DNA of 64,000 nucleotides from Chamaecrista fasciculata (GCA_003254925.1 QANZ01017862.1:51177-115176); one strand, 5' to 3'. Shown: positions 48,731 through 62,722, numbered from the stretch's first letter. Numbers and translations: made by a program. Notes: generated by a model from the sequence alone, not told the origin.

Positions 48731-51700
48731 TCAATGATGTTGTGTGCTACCTTTACTGCTACTACCTTCAGACTTTGTTTGGCACCAAGCTTCAACATCT
48801 TCCTTGCAAAACACCCGCCATCCATACTTCATTATTTCATATTTAACTGGAATTTCCTGTTTTGATTCTTTCATCATTTCTGCATCCCAATTTGGCCCTT
48901 CTATTAAGAACTCTAACTGAAGATGCTTGACTTGGACATCAAAATTACAGGGAATTAAAAAAATCAGAAGTCGATCGGCACTACTATATTGTTCACCCAG
49001 TACTTGGCCAGTCCTAGACTGTCGTGGTTCACTTTCTTCAGTAGGGTAGCATTTAAACCATGTGACATGTGACATAATTGAAGGTGTAGATACCATGTCA
49101 CCATGTACAACTAAGCATACAGCAATTTCCCACCATTCACTTGAACTACAATAATCTGGGATATCTGCTATAAACGATAGAATTAACTTTCCCTCTGTAT
49201 CTGTCAAATATACATCAGTCTGATTGTGAAACCATGATGGGATTTCAATCCCTGAAACCATTAGAAAGACATAATCCTTATCAGAACAATCAGTTTTCCT
49301 GCAAGACTGCAACAAAAGAATTTTCTTAGAAAAATGACAATGAGAAAGCAAAGATAATAATAAGAGTGAACTGATGATTTGGTTACTGAAAGACAGTAGA
49401 TTCATCAATTCAGTCCCTAAAACATATACAATTATATGATTTAATAAACGAAAAACTGCAATTATAATCAATTTATTCCTTTTGTTAAATATACAAACTA
49501 AACTTTATGGTCAAAGTGCAAATTTGGTCCCATATCGTTTGCTGAGTTCCCCATTTGGTCCCATATCGTGCTTTGTTGCAATTTTGGTTCCATATCTTTG
49601 GGCCAGATCCCTATTTCATCTTATATCTTTTTTCGTTGCAGATTTGATCTCATATCTTCAGATTAATTGCAGAATTGATCCTATATCTTTGGGTCGGGTG
49701 CAAAGATATGGGATTAGTTCTACAATTTGACCAAAAGATATGAGACCAAAATTGGAACCTTTTGCAAATATATGCGACCAAAAGTGCAACAAAAAAAGAT
49801 ACAAGACCAAATTGAGAACTCAACCAAACATATGAGACCACATTTGCACTTTGACCAAACTTTAATGAGATATGAGAATCTGATGTGGTTCTAAATCTTG
49901 TTGATATTATACTTAATAATTGAAGTTGAAAAAATATATCAACCATTAAATTTGAATTAATATAGTTACAAAAAGACCAAATTGATTGTAATTACATCTT
50001 TCAAGGACCAAATCATTAATTTACTCTAAATATAATTAGATATAGAATTATAGATGTTAAGGACTAAAGTGTAGTTGACAGACCTGTATATTTAATGACG
50101 TGAAGAAATCCCATGGCTGCTGTGTGTCTAATATAAGTTTCATTGAAGCACAATCATATGCCCTTACTATTGTTACATTTGGCGGAAGTTCAGGCAATGA
50201 TTGAAGCCTTGGGCAATGTCTTAAGTTTAGATACTTTAGCCTCAAGAGATTAGAAATGAATTTAGCAGGTAGGTTAACAAAATTATTTCCCTTGAGATCT
50301 AGATATTCCAATGATGATAAACTGTTAAAATCTTTGGGGATTGACTCATCATTGAGATTGCAGTAACTTAAATATAATCCACTCAATAAAGGTAGACTTG
50401 GGCTTGGCAAGGAAGAAGGAATTATCAACCCTGTTGTAATAGAAGGCTTCTTAAGCTTAAGCCATTTAAAGGCTTGGCGTGATGTTTTCCCCTTACAACC
50501 CATGAAGGATAGAAATTTTAACTTTTCCAAAAGAAAGATGGATGAAGGCACTTCTTTTAAAGCAGTTCCACTCAGGTCAAGCTTTTCCATAGCCTTGTTT
50601 TCATTCCAATTTTCTGGCAACCTTTCAAATTTCGAGCAACCCGAAAGATCGATACTTTTGATAGATATCAAATTTTGGACCACATTGGGAAGGCATACAA
50701 GATTTTTGCAGTTCCGTAAGTTTAAAATTGCCAAACTACTCAAGTAAGCTAGAGACTCAGGTAGTTTAACTATAGAAGTCTTCTCTAAATCAACTGTGGA
50801 TAGACATTCCATAGTTTTCCCAAATTTGGGAAGCTTTCGGATTTTTGAGCAACCTGAAAGTATGAAAGTCTCAAGAGAACTCATTTCAAGTTTTCTAGGA
50901 AGGGCTTTTAGACTTGTGCAATCTTTCAAATTCACAATCTTGAGCTTCTTTTGTTCACCAAGAGATTGATGAACATCAACAAGGCTTTTACAACCTTCCA
51001 AAATTAGTCTTTCGAGATTTGGAATTCCATCAAAATTTGGTGTTTTAATAAGATGAATGCAATGGCTTAAATCCATGAACTTGAGCTTTACCATTTGCTA
51101 ATCCAAAACAAAGAAAAGAAAGAAAATTATTAGCCTTGGAATTAAACCTCGAATTATTTTGTAAATACACTAATATATGTAAGATCTATTTTCTTAATTG
51201 AAAAGGCCTAATATTTTATTACCTGTGTTCCTTTCCATAACTGTTTTATCTTGCTATGTTGCATTTTGAAATCAACAAGTTCATCTAGCTGGACTCCACG
51301 TGGCAGTGCATCAAGACTATATTTGTCCCATCGAAGAACTTTTAATGCTTGAGGAAAGCATTTGAGACTATGATGAAGGTTCAAATCTCCAGATATGATA
51401 AGTAATCTAAGATCACACATGTTTGAGAAAGCTTCAGGATCCCAATTTGCTTCATGTGGTTTAGGTAATGTTAAAACCATCCACTGAATTTCTTTTGTTC
51501 CCTGTTAAACGACAATGAATATACAAATAACATAAGACATAAACTACTTAAAATAATTTTAAAAATTGTAAATATAAGAAGGTCAAAGTGTATTTTTGGT
51601 CCCATAACTTTTACTCAAGTCTCAATTTGGTCCCATGACTTTTTTTGTTGTACTTTTGGTCCCATATCTTTGGGAAAAGTTGCAGATTTGGTCCCGCTTG

Positions 51701-54419
51701 AATTTTGGTTTCATATCTTTTGGTCAAGTTGCAGAATTGGTCTCGTATCTTTGCAAAAAGTTTCACCGTTAGTCCTACCGAATCTAAAGATATGGAACCA
51801 ATGATGCACTTGATCCAAAGATATGAGACCAATTCTGCAACCTGATCAAAAGATATAGACCAATTCTGCAACCTGACCTAAAGATATGAGCCAAAAGTGA
51901 AACACGGGACCAAATCTACAACATAAGCAAAGGATATGGACCAAAAGTGAAACAAAAAAAGTTATGAGACCAAATTGAGACCTAAGAAAAAGTTATGGAA
52001 CCAAAAATGCACTTTGGCCATATAAGAATATTGGTAGTTACCTTCTTTTTTTCTAGTATATGATCAATGTCCTCCCAAGACCATAACCTACTGCGTCTAC
52101 CAACATCATTAGGAGACTCTTCAAAAACAATATTCTTACCCATTTCTTGGAGCATATCATGCATCAACACATGCCCTTTGGAATTGATAGTTATCAAAGA
52201 TTTATCAATAAGAACTTTTATTCCAATAACTGCGAAAAGCCCACAACTTTCTAATACTTGTGTAACTTGATCTTCGGCCATCCCATTAAAAAAGCATGCA
52301 ATGTTCAAAAATATACTCTTCTCATTCTCTTCTAGTTCATCATAACTTAATTTAAGTACCTTCAAAATGTCTTTTGGGGGAATTTTTCTTAACATATTGA
52401 AGGCATCTTCCCATTCAGGTATAGTTTTTCCACAAAGAAATGAACCTAACACTTTGAGTGCTAAAGGAAGACCATTAGCATATTGAACTATGGTTCTTGA
52501 AAGGTCAGTATATTTTTCTTTTGGCTGATTTCCTTTGAAAGCTTTTTGATTAAAAAGTTGAAGGGAATCATCTTCTCCTAAGATCTTCATCTCATATGTT
52601 GCAGATACTCCATGCAATGTCAATAAGTGTACCTCTCTGGTTGTTACCAGTACTCTACTTCCATGACCAAACCATTCTCTCATTCCAGCCAAATTCTCAA
52701 TTTGGTTTATATCACTTACACCATCAAGGACAAGTATAACTTTTCTGTTGCAAAACAAGTTTTTTATCAACTTCCTACCTTCATACAGATCATCAATTTC
52801 GATGTTTCTTATCTTGAGATGAGAAAGGAGTTTCCTTTGCAATTGAACCAAACCTTCTCTTTGGCAAACCTCCCTAACATCAGTAAGAAAGCAACTGATT
52901 TCAAAATCAACTTTTATTCTCTCATAAACTTCTCTAGCAAGAGTTGTCTTTCCTATGCCTCCCATGCCCCATATTCCCACAAATCGAACATCATTCGATC
53001 CTTTTGCAATTAGAAAATTCATTGTCCTTATCCTTGAATCAATTCCAACTAAAAGATCCAAGTCAGGTGGTAGTTGAGTATGTAATTTTGACCATACTGA
53101 TTCAGAAATGTTTTCAATAAATTCTGTTTCATACCTACAAATAGAGAAAAAAAATTATCCTCATCATATATAGATAGATTTTTATGTTTCATTAAACATG
53201 TGGTAAGTTGCAACATCTAAAAATTCAGTCTTTAATAACAAGTTAACAACCAATAATCGCTATTTAACTTCTGTGCATGAGTTAAAATGAGTCTTTAATA
53301 GCATTTATTTACAGTGTGCGAAAAGCAAAACAACTGACTTATTTATCCACTTAATTCAAATAGTTAATTTGTTAAACTAAATTTAGTAAAGGAAGATTCT
53401 TAAATATAAAGTCAAAGTTAATAACTTAATATATAGGTCAAAATGCACTTTTGGTCCCATAACTTTTGCTTAGGTTTCAATTTGGTCCCATAACTTTTTT
53501 TGTTGCACTTTTGGTGCCATATCTTTTGGTCAAGTTGCATAATTGGTCTCATATCTTTGCAAAAAGTTCCACCGTCTGTCCCACCTTACCCAAAGATATG
53601 AGAATAATTTTGCACCTAATCCAAATATATGGGACCAATTCTGCAACCTGATCCAAAGATATAAGACCAAAAGTGTAACAAAAAAAGTTATGGGACTAAA
53701 TTTGGATCTAGGAAAAAGTTATGGGACTAAATTGAGACCTAGGCAAAAGTTATAAGACCAAAAGTGTACTTTGGCCTAATATATATATATATATATGCAT
53801 ATAGGTCTAAACTTTTTCTGGCCAACCATATAGGTCTAAACTTGTTGGTTGCAAAATTTTACTTTAAAATTAGCATACGGGCCTACAAAACTTACCAATT
53901 CTCAGAGTACCAGCCAGATAAGTTAGCAATTTCTTCCAAAGAATCCCTCCATTTTTTAACCTTCATTTTGTCATGTGTAAACTTTTCATCATGTTCTTTG
54001 AATGCTTCTGCAAAACTTCCCTTTTGATGCCGAACATCGGATGGATCCACACCATAGAAAATTGGAAAAACCTCAAGTCCAAACTCTTTCCTTGAATCAA
54101 GAATCTTTAAAAGTTCATCCAAACACCAAGTTGAAGAAGCATAGTTTTGGGAGAGCACAACAATTGCAGAAAAAGATTCCTCTATTGCTTGAAGTAAATT
54201 TTGGTCAATAACTTGACCTCTTTCAAGCTCTTGATCATCCCTAAAGGTTATGATTCCCTTACGCTTAAAATTAGCATACAAATGATCTGTAAAATTTCTG
54301 CGAGTATCTTCTCCTCTGAAACTCAAAAACACATGATACTTCCATCTCCGTGTTGAATTCGAAGAACATGACGAATACCTTCCTCCATCACTACCATATA
54401 CCATTGAAAGACTCTGCAT
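48731..54419 (-). CDS. TIR-NBS-LRR immune receptor with C-JID domain, 5 coding exons, 1161 aa
   Basis: Family role: intracellular recognition of pathogen effectors, TIR NADase signalling through EDS1. Exons on the minus strand: 53896-54419 (TIR), 52042-53134 (NB-ARC), 51223-51501, 50084-51097 (LRR), 48731-49306 (C-JID); phases all fit. TIR at about 26-174 with YHVFLSFRGEDTR and catalytic Glu102 in STWCLDEL. P-loop GMGGIGKTT 231-239, GLPLAL 396-401, MHD 499-501. Kinase 2 reads VLDG (310-313) instead of the usual VLDD. LRRs span about 580-960 and the C-JID (GIEIPSWF...) ends the protein. A 5' untranslated intron (54420-54945) ends exactly at the ATG. The three other introns shown here with MITEs are 1, 2 and 4. 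Complete and open; the ligand is unknown. Confidence 0.94.
49372..50028. mobile_element. MITE family D copy, split by a family C element
   Basis: Left part (gatgatttggttactgaaag) and right part (ctttcaaggaccaaatcatt) are inverted copies. The centre carries the element at 49508-49856. Lies in the last intron of the immune receptor gene. Confidence 0.65.
49508..49856. mobile_element. Mutator-like MITE (family C), nested in family D
   Basis: Starts tggtcaaagtgc and ends gcactttgacc. Flanks aaacttta on both sides (49500-49507 and 49857-49864), 8 bases exact. Inverted arms of 'tttggtcccatat' words. Confidence 0.8.
51581..52019. mobile_element. Mutator-like MITE (family C) with perfect 9-base target duplication
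   Basis: Starts ggtcaaagtgta and ends gcactttggcc. atataagaa flanks it on both sides (51572-51580 and 52020-52028). It occupies most of intron 2 of the immune receptor gene, ending 22 bases from the NB-ARC exon. Confidence 0.9.
53436..53776. mobile_element. Mutator-like MITE (family C) with perfect 9-base target duplication
   Basis: Starts ggtcaaaatgca and ends gtactttggcc. taatatata flanks both sides (53427-53435 and 53777-53785). Lies in intron 1 of the immune receptor gene, between the TIR and NB-ARC exons. Confidence 0.9.
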
Positions 54420-54574
54420 CTAGATTTATTTTACCAGATTTCACGTTAGAATTCATTTAAAGGTAATACCTTAGCTAACTTGAACCATTCAAATTCAACC
54501 ATCTCTTTAATTTGTAGCCAAAACCTTATATTGACCCAGAGATAGTCTTCCAGTTCCAGATGTCTATCATAATC

Positions 54575-54900
54575 AAAGACTAAATCAATAATTTAGCCTC
54601 TAAAAGATTATAAATTTCTCAATTTAGTAAAGTGAGAGATGAAATTACAAGATTTAATTGTTATAATAAGTTGTATTCTTTGTTATGATATCAATTCAAA
54701 TTTTACTATTAATATAATTTTTTAGGATCAATTATTAAGTATAATATAAACATAATTTAGAACCACATGAGATTTGTCATTAAAACAAATTGATTAAATT
54801 GATTGTAATTACATTTTGATGATTAAATCATAATTTTATATTTTAGGGACTAAATTGAAAACTTATTATCTTTGAGGAACCCAATCATTAGTTTACTCGA
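54575..54900. mobile_element. MITE family D copy in the 5' untranslated intron
   Basis: Inverted arms (gactaaatcaataatttag and the inverse near 54890), inside the intron directly before the immune receptor ATG. Confidence 0.55.
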
Positions 54901-55483
54901 ATTAATAAGAAGAAGAAGAATTACAGAAATTTTAACAAACCATACCTGGAGAACTCTGACTTAGCTTTGTAGACGCTATCTAAGCTTGATGTTGTTGATA
55001 AAGGGAAGGAAGAAGGACGCTGATAAATAGGGAAATTGTGACTGAATAATTGGAGTTGACTATAAAAGCAATAGATTATACTTGTAAATAACCTCTCTTC
55101 CTGAAGTGTTCATAGTCTTACTTGCACAAAAGTAAATATATTACCTTAATCATTAGAGGAAAAAAGAAAGCGTGATCATGAAGATTTTCAATGGTTCTGA
55201 TTCTGAAACAAGCTCATGTTGAATTCACAGATGGAGATGGATTCAAATTCATCCAACTTTTCATGGTTCATTCCAAAACTAACCTTCAGAAAAGAGAAGA
55301 CAACTTTGACACACCAATTCTTGTCCTTCTAGTTTCCTTCACTTACCAAATTTAATAAGATTTGGACGGCTTAGCTTTCTATTAAAAACGAAAAAAAGGT
55401 CAAAGGACAAATGCTTGATATAAGTTTTCTCTCGGTTTGTTTGAAACTTTCAAAGCAATTATTTTCTTTTCTTAAAAAAAATG

Positions 55484-55884
55484 TCAAAGTGCAAATTTTG
55501 TCTCATATCTTTTGCTCAGTTCCCAATTTGATCCTATATCTTTTTTTTTCTGCACATTTGGTCCCATATTTTTGGGTTAATCCCCAATTTGGTCTCATGT
55601 TTTGTTACAGATTTAGTCTCATATTTTTGAATCAATTACATAATTAGTCCTATAGCTTTGGCTCCAGTGCAGAAATGGTCCTATATCTTTGCAAAAGGAT
55701 CAACAACGATGCGGTTGATCCTTTTACAAAGATATAGGACCAATTCTTCAACTTAACTAAAATATGAGACCAAATTGAGACTTTTTGCAAAGATATAAGA
55801 CCAAAAGTGCAAAAAAAAAAAAAGATAAAAGACCAAATTGAGAACTCAACAAAAAAAACATGGGACCGAATTTGCTCTTTGACC
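55484..55884. mobile_element. Mutator-like MITE (family C) upstream of the immune receptor
   Basis: Ends gtcaaagtgcaaatttt and ctctttgacc with inverted arms. The target duplication is unclear in the A-rich flanks. Confidence 0.65.
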
Positions 55885-56740
55885 AAAAATCTTAGGAAAC
55901 AAGCTTTCCATACGCACCGACTGAAAGAAATTTAATATATAATTTATTTGAACATTAAAAAGAAAGACTTTGAGAGCTTGACTTTGAATGGTGAACCTTA
56001 TAAACCTGATTTTGACCCTTTACTTTTCTCATTAAATCAATGGATTTTGCTATTAATTCTGCTTCTCTTTGCTTATGCGATTTTAGTGTTTCAACCAACT
56101 ATACTTGACTTCAAAATTCAGATTGTTCATTTCGGATGTTTGTTCGAGAATTTAAGGAAAAACATTTTTTTTGCCTTTTGTACTGTCATCAAAATTACTT
56201 GCATTTAAGTTTTTCTTCAAAGAAGTTTCCTTAAAGAGTACACAAGCATTTGAATTCTTCTTTCAAATTTGGGCTTTAGGACTTGCGGCTACAACACATC
56301 AAGGCCTTTTCCATTTAATGCCCAGCAAGACATTGTCATCTTCTCTTCACATTTGCTCTTTCAAATCTTGTTAATCAAATAATTCATTCGTGCAAATTTA
56401 TTGCTGCAAAAATTAAACTTACTCACCAAATATTTTTCTTCTCTCCCACCACAACTAGATGCGCGATGTGAGTTGAATCCAAATTAATCAAGATGAAGCC
56501 TTGAACACTGGGCGCACAACCAAAAATAAATAAATCAATCAATTAAGATAAATTACACTTAGTATCTTGTCTTTGATACCCTAATAGTCATCACTTGTAG
56601 TACATGTTTAGTTGCCATTAAATCTCAACAAAAGTAAACCTCAATGACCCATTGGATTATCAGTGAAAACCACATGCTATTTGAATGTCACCTTTTTAAA
56701 TTACATGGTATCAAAGTAAAATTCGCGCAAACCACAATAT
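55885..56740. other. Intergenic stretch between immune receptor and HY2
   Basis: Short open frames without recognisable content. No clear repeat seen. Confidence 0.4.
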
Positions 56741-57050
56741 ACGATAATTTACCCTATAAGATATATGCCTTTCTCATTCATGATAAGGATATCATCATTG
56801 TGAAACACAAAATTATGTAATTCTTTTTAACATAATGAGCAATGCATTAATATAAAGTGTTATCAACAATGTCAAAAGAGTCATCAAACTTCATATATCA
56901 TTGCAAATAGGAATATTTAGTCTTAAAGACCCACATGCACTTAATAGGTTTCCAGGCCTTGGACAATTTTACAAGATCCCAAACGTGATTATACCTCACG
57001 GAGGCCAACTCAGATCTCATACTTCCAGTCTGTAATAAGAGTATTTAGTC
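56740..57050 (-). pseudogene. Copia reverse-transcriptase remnant
   Basis: The minus strand reads RSELASVRYNHVWDLVKLSK and then KPIKCMWVFKTK, the conserved start of Copia RT. After a deletion and stop codons come pieces like KFDDSFDIVDNTLY and NYIILCF. Heavily decayed and much shorter than a real RT domain. Confidence 0.6.
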
Positions 57051-57435
57051 TGAGTTTTTAAAACTCGACATACTAGATCACAACTACAAAAAATGAACAG
57101 GAATTGTGAAGATGATAAGTAGCGCCTCCTCCAGGAGGTGTCAACTTAATCCCAATCATAAGATCATATTCATGCAACAAAAATACCATGACAAAGTCAT
57201 AACAGTTAGGTTAATATAATTACAATTTTCAAATACTATACATAATTATAAACTTTTAAATTATAGGGAGTAAATTAAGCTCTAGTGACCAGAAAAGTAA
57301 TTAATATTACATCAAAATATATACTGGGATGGGCGAGCCAAAATTGTGGGAAAGAATAAAAACAAAATGAGCGACGGACAACAAAATGAAAGAGATGGAA
57401 ATAAAGGAGCATTCTACTAAAAGAAGATATCAAAA

Positions 57436-60400
57436 TCAGTTGCCAAGAAATTCTCCTCTCGCATCCCAAGGGCGACTTTCAAAAGATTTCCCAACAATAC
57501 TGACCTTTTTATTTACACTACCATCTTTGCAAAGGTATTCTGGAAAATAATCAAGAAAATCCTTGCTTCCAAGTTCATCAACTCCATTGAATAGAAAGCT
57601 TCTCAGCAAGTCCTAGATAACAAGACAAGAAATCAGAATCTGCTTTATAGATGAATAATGAATAATACTGACCTCTATATAGGACTCTACCTTTGCAAGT
57701 CTGTCCCCAATCAGTTTCTTCAAAACTCCTTGACCGGGATCCTACTTTCAAAAATTTCCATGAACAAGCCCGTCAAAAAGTTATTATGAATATAATATAA
57801 ATTCGAAATCAAAGTTACACAATACTATTGTGACAATAGTAAGTGCCAATTTCAGAATCCTGGCTTATGTTCTGGAAAATAAAACAAAAAAACAAAAAAA
57901 TAACTTTTCTATGTTCTAGAACAATCAGTTATAATTATCCAAATCCAAAGCTTAAGGACATCGATACAATCATCATATACAAAGCACGTCCACCAAGTTC
58001 GGTAACAAGATCATATAGTACTTGTATCTTGTTTTACTTTTAACTGATGTTCATGACAATGTAAATTCAACCATAGGTATTGAATTATGAATCTTCCACT
58101 GCTTCCTATGAAGAAAAAGGATATGCACAGAAGATTATTGGCTTGATATGTTTTAGATAAAAATTGTATGTTGACATGTGTATATATGACATTCAACTTT
58201 TCTTCGTCCTATAAATATTAAATAGAGTAAACTAACAACGCGATCCCTAAAAGATTACTGAATTGACAACTCAATACCTAAAAGATTGAAATATACAGTT
58301 TAGTATCTAAAAGAACTAAATGCTATACTTATTAGTCCTTGAATCTATCAAGGAGTGAGTTGTCAAGTTGGTGATTTTTCAAAAACCGAGTTGTTAGTTT
58401 ACTCTATTAAATAACTGTTGATAATATTGAAAAAGAGAATGCATCACAAATATGGCAGTGCCACATCTATGGTTTGGTTAATGCTGGAAGCATAGAAAAA
58501 ATAGGTTCGGTAAAATAAAGTGAAAACTAATCCCTTAAAGATCACCGAATTGACAATTCAATTCTTAGAAAATTGAAATACGGAAATGGATCCTCTACAC
58601 TTCTTGTAGAGTTGGAGAGTGAAAGGAAGAGAAAAGAAGAGAGAGAGATAGAAGGTTTAAGTCCTACATATTTATTATTTCATGGGACCCACATCTTTTC
58701 TCTCTTTCTCTTCCTTTCTCTCTCTAACTTCACAAGAAATGCACGAGGAGAGAAATGCAAAAGCATAGTTTAGTCTTTGAAAGAACCAAATGATATATTT
58801 GTTAGTCCATAAAAGAACCAAATGGTATACCTTTTAGTCTCTGAAAAGGACTAATAAGTATACCGTTTGATTCTTTGAAGGACTAAATTATGTATTCCAA
58901 TCTTTTAGGGACTGAATTGTCAACTTGATGATGTTTTAGGAACTGAGTTGTTAGTTTACTCTAAAATAAATGAAAAGTCAAACGGCCAACTTTCAAAAGC
59001 ATCATAGATCCATTCATTTTCTGCTTATCCCTCAAATCATTTTGTAGGAAGACTATAGATACCAAGTTGCTCTGTTCCCATGCAAAGTGAGTGAAGGTGC
59101 TGGGTTAGAATTTCCCTACAATTCTGACTATGCCAAGCACAAGTGTTATGACCATATCCCCAAAATGACTGGAATGAAGAAAACTTAAAATCTGATTTTA
59201 AGTACCTTCTCTGCTCTCCATGTTAAATATCTATGCTGGGCTTCACGGTTGCAGAAAATCTGAGATGCATCTGTCTCCTCAACTGCTTTGCCTATTAATT
59301 CCAGCCACACCTGCAAAAGTCAAAGAAAAAATTTAGTAGTTTATTGGATCATCAATCGGTGAAGTTAACAGAAACTTTTATCCTTGCCAATATATTAGAT
59401 ATTTGACATAAAGAAAGATGGTGGTATTAATACCTTGTAGTAATCCTGGAATGCAGAGTACAGAATATCATAATTTTCTGGGCTTGAGGGAAACTTTGTC
59501 CATATTACAATTGGTGAAAAAAATTTTATAGACTCACTTGTCAGCTTTCCTCCCCAAGGTAAAAGCTGCATAAAACCTGTGTTCAGTTAAGCTATTTGAG
59601 ACTTTGTAGAAAGAAGTACTATAGTTACACTGATAAATAAACATATGCACAGATGCACATTAGACCTTTAATAAGCCAAAAGTAATACATGTTCAGTTAC
59701 CTCAGCATATTTGAGGCCAAGGGGAATTAAGGTTTTAAAGTATTTTTCCTTGTAGTCCTGACGATGAATAACATCATGCAATGGGTTAAGGTCCCTGTCA
59801 TATTAATGCCATGCTCTAGAGTTAGTGGTCCACATAAAACACTGTAATTTGTTCACAATGTTTGAAGTTAAAAAATTTAAACAGGAAAACTACTATAATA
59901 CTGTCAATGCCATCAGTGAAGAAAATTTGAAGACTTCATGACATCATTATAAGCACATTGCCTCTAATATTTAGTTTTAGCTCTGTTATGTTATTTAGAC
60001 CAAGTGTTGATGGTGCAAACTGCATATACTGACATAAATGGAAAAGAAAATTGAGGGTGAAGAACAGCAATCTGATCAACATAATTGCACACTCTAGGCT
60101 ATGATGCTTCTAGTTAATGAGTCAAGAAAGACATTGACTTTTCATCTATAATTGCCTTTAAACTTGAATAGTTCTAACACTTACAACAACCAAAGCCTTT
60201 TCCCACTAGGTGGGTCGGCTATATGGATTAGTTGAGGCCAACGTGTTTTGTCTTTGCACATCTCAACGATTAGGTTTTATTAATGATTAAATCTTCCGAA
60301 TAGTTTCACCAACTCTAAAAATGTACCAAGCACTTTGAAGGATTTCATATACTGGAGAGCAAACTTCAGAGGTAAGAAATAGATATAAAATCTCGAAATG

Positions 60401-62690
60401 GATCAAGAAACTCCAACCTATAAATTTGTTGAAAACCAAATGTCAATGTAAAATAACTTGTGATATGCCACTCTAGAAAATCTGAGTCATGTTTATGTAA
60501 ACCCTAATAATTGACTTATAGAAGCACTGCATGTAAAGATGTTGGATGGGTAGCGCTGCTGACTAGGTAGAACTGCTTCAGTTTTTTTAAGTTTACATAA
60601 ACTAGAGAGCTTGAAACATATAGAAAGCAGTAAACAATACAAGAACAACTATTATTTCGTAATGTATTTAGGAAAATTTGTAGAAGTGTATATTATGAAA
60701 AACTAGAATGAAAGGAAGGAAAGAAAGTACAACCAGGAGAGGAAGAAATGGGAGAGAACAACTCTTAGCTGTTCTCAATTGTAAACAGATAAAAGGAGAG
60801 GTATGAACATTGTCTGCAGAACAATGAGTCAATGACCCTTTCTCTTACAAAAGTCATCTAGGGCTAATATCTTGTAGATATGATATTATATCTACCTGGT
60901 ATCAGGGAAAGCTAAGGAAATACTTTATTAAAAATTAATTGACACTTTTCAACAGATTCTTTTCAGGTGAAATATATCATATATGCTTTCACTACCCACA
61001 AGAAAACAATGTAAAGTTCTATGCTCTAGAATCCCGAAAGTAGAATATTTACATGGATCAAAAGGTGAGCAATATATGACACTAGAAAGTTTAAAGTGAA
61101 TAAAAACTTGGATGCAAATGAAGTGCCAACCCAAAGGATTTTCAGGATTAGTGATGATTTCTTCTAGAAAGGTAAACATATTGCAGTACCTATAAGTAAG
61201 TTTCATGAGAAGAAATAAGTTCAACAATCACAAAGATGGCACAATATTTTTCAACAATGAGGAAATGGCTCCAGAACTAAAAAAAAGTTATTACAGTAGC
61301 TAAGAAAGAAGATGCTAACTCACAACACAACAATGTTTGTTCTAGCGCTGGTGAAAAAATTAGCACAAAATATGGGTACATCATATTCTACTTTTGGGAA
61401 GACAGCAAAATCCAGAACCTGCAAAAAAAGGTTTGAGACAAAGACAAAGTTATTCCTAAAAAGAAACAGTAAGCATCACTTATAAACAAACTCCAATTCA
61501 TTTGTCAGGAAGAAAGATTGCAGAATAGTCCAAGTGCCCAACAAGGATTTCTCACAACTTCTCTTTTGCAGTCAGACCTGCAAATCATGTCCCTTGATGA
61601 GAGGATTCCTCATAATTGTTTATTTTAATTAAAAAAGGGATGACAATTTCCAATTAATAAGTAATTATAAAAGCTTCATAGGTTCTACATTTTTGTTGTT
61701 TTCATTTACATATTTATACCTGTTGCAACCCTTTTGTGTTTAAAAATAGAACTTATGGGAGAGTGAAGGATAATGACAAACAAGGGTGAGATTTAATGCC
61801 TTGTACAAAAAGAGTGGTTTCAGGAGAAATAATAAAAAATTAAAGGGTTACAGAAATCTTCTGCCTGTTATTTTTCCCAATTGGAAGTGTCATGAAAATT
61901 AAACTAAGCAAGGCGTAGCGGTCAAAGCTAGCAAGAAGAATCTAACTTATTAGAAAGGATGACAGAAAAAAAAGAGGAAACAAGACTTTCAAAGAACTAA
62001 AAAAGAAGTCTGAAGTAATGACGTCAACAGGTACTTAGAGAACAGCAATCTTTCCAGATTTGATTGCAGGTTACTATAATGAACTGTGAGCAGTCTAAGT
62101 TTTACACCCCAGGTGTTCTCAAGAAAGGAGATGTCAGAAGAAAATAGAAATTAAAATACATGTTTCAAAAATATGTTAAAAACTGCACTGTAATGAACAT
62201 TTGAAGCCACTCAGAGCTCAATGATCAGGAAAAAAGGAAAAAAAACTAATTAAGATTGGCAACAGGATGAAGAAATAATTAATTCACTCCAGCTATGATA
62301 AGTTGCCACCAACTATGAAGGTACTACCCCAATAGTAGTGAAAACCAATCCTACATCAAATTAAATAACATTCTATGTGAATTGCTGAAAAAGTACAAGT
62401 AATTATCCTTGGAAGAAGCCAAAAGTTATGACATATTTTGGTTCAACTTAACATCAAAATGAAAGTGCACCACTTCCCAACTAAAAGAGAAACAAGTACC
62501 TGCATTGTTTCTGTTTCAATGCTCAAACTCCGCAGAAGTCTAATCTTGGCTGCTTGAAATGATAGCATATCAAGCTCTCCTTCACCATCTCTAGAACTGA
62601 TGGAATTGAACTTTTCCTAGTAAGATAATATATGAAAATGTTAAGGGAAGATAAAACATACATTCACATACATATACATGTCACATGTGA

Positions 62691-62722
<32 letters not shown>

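Noticed and set aside
49482..49946. Short frames rich in Trp/Ser/Tyr, repeated at 51.6, 53.5 and 55.7 kb
   Set aside because: All lie in family C MITEs; the resemblance is DNA repeat similarity, not a protein family.
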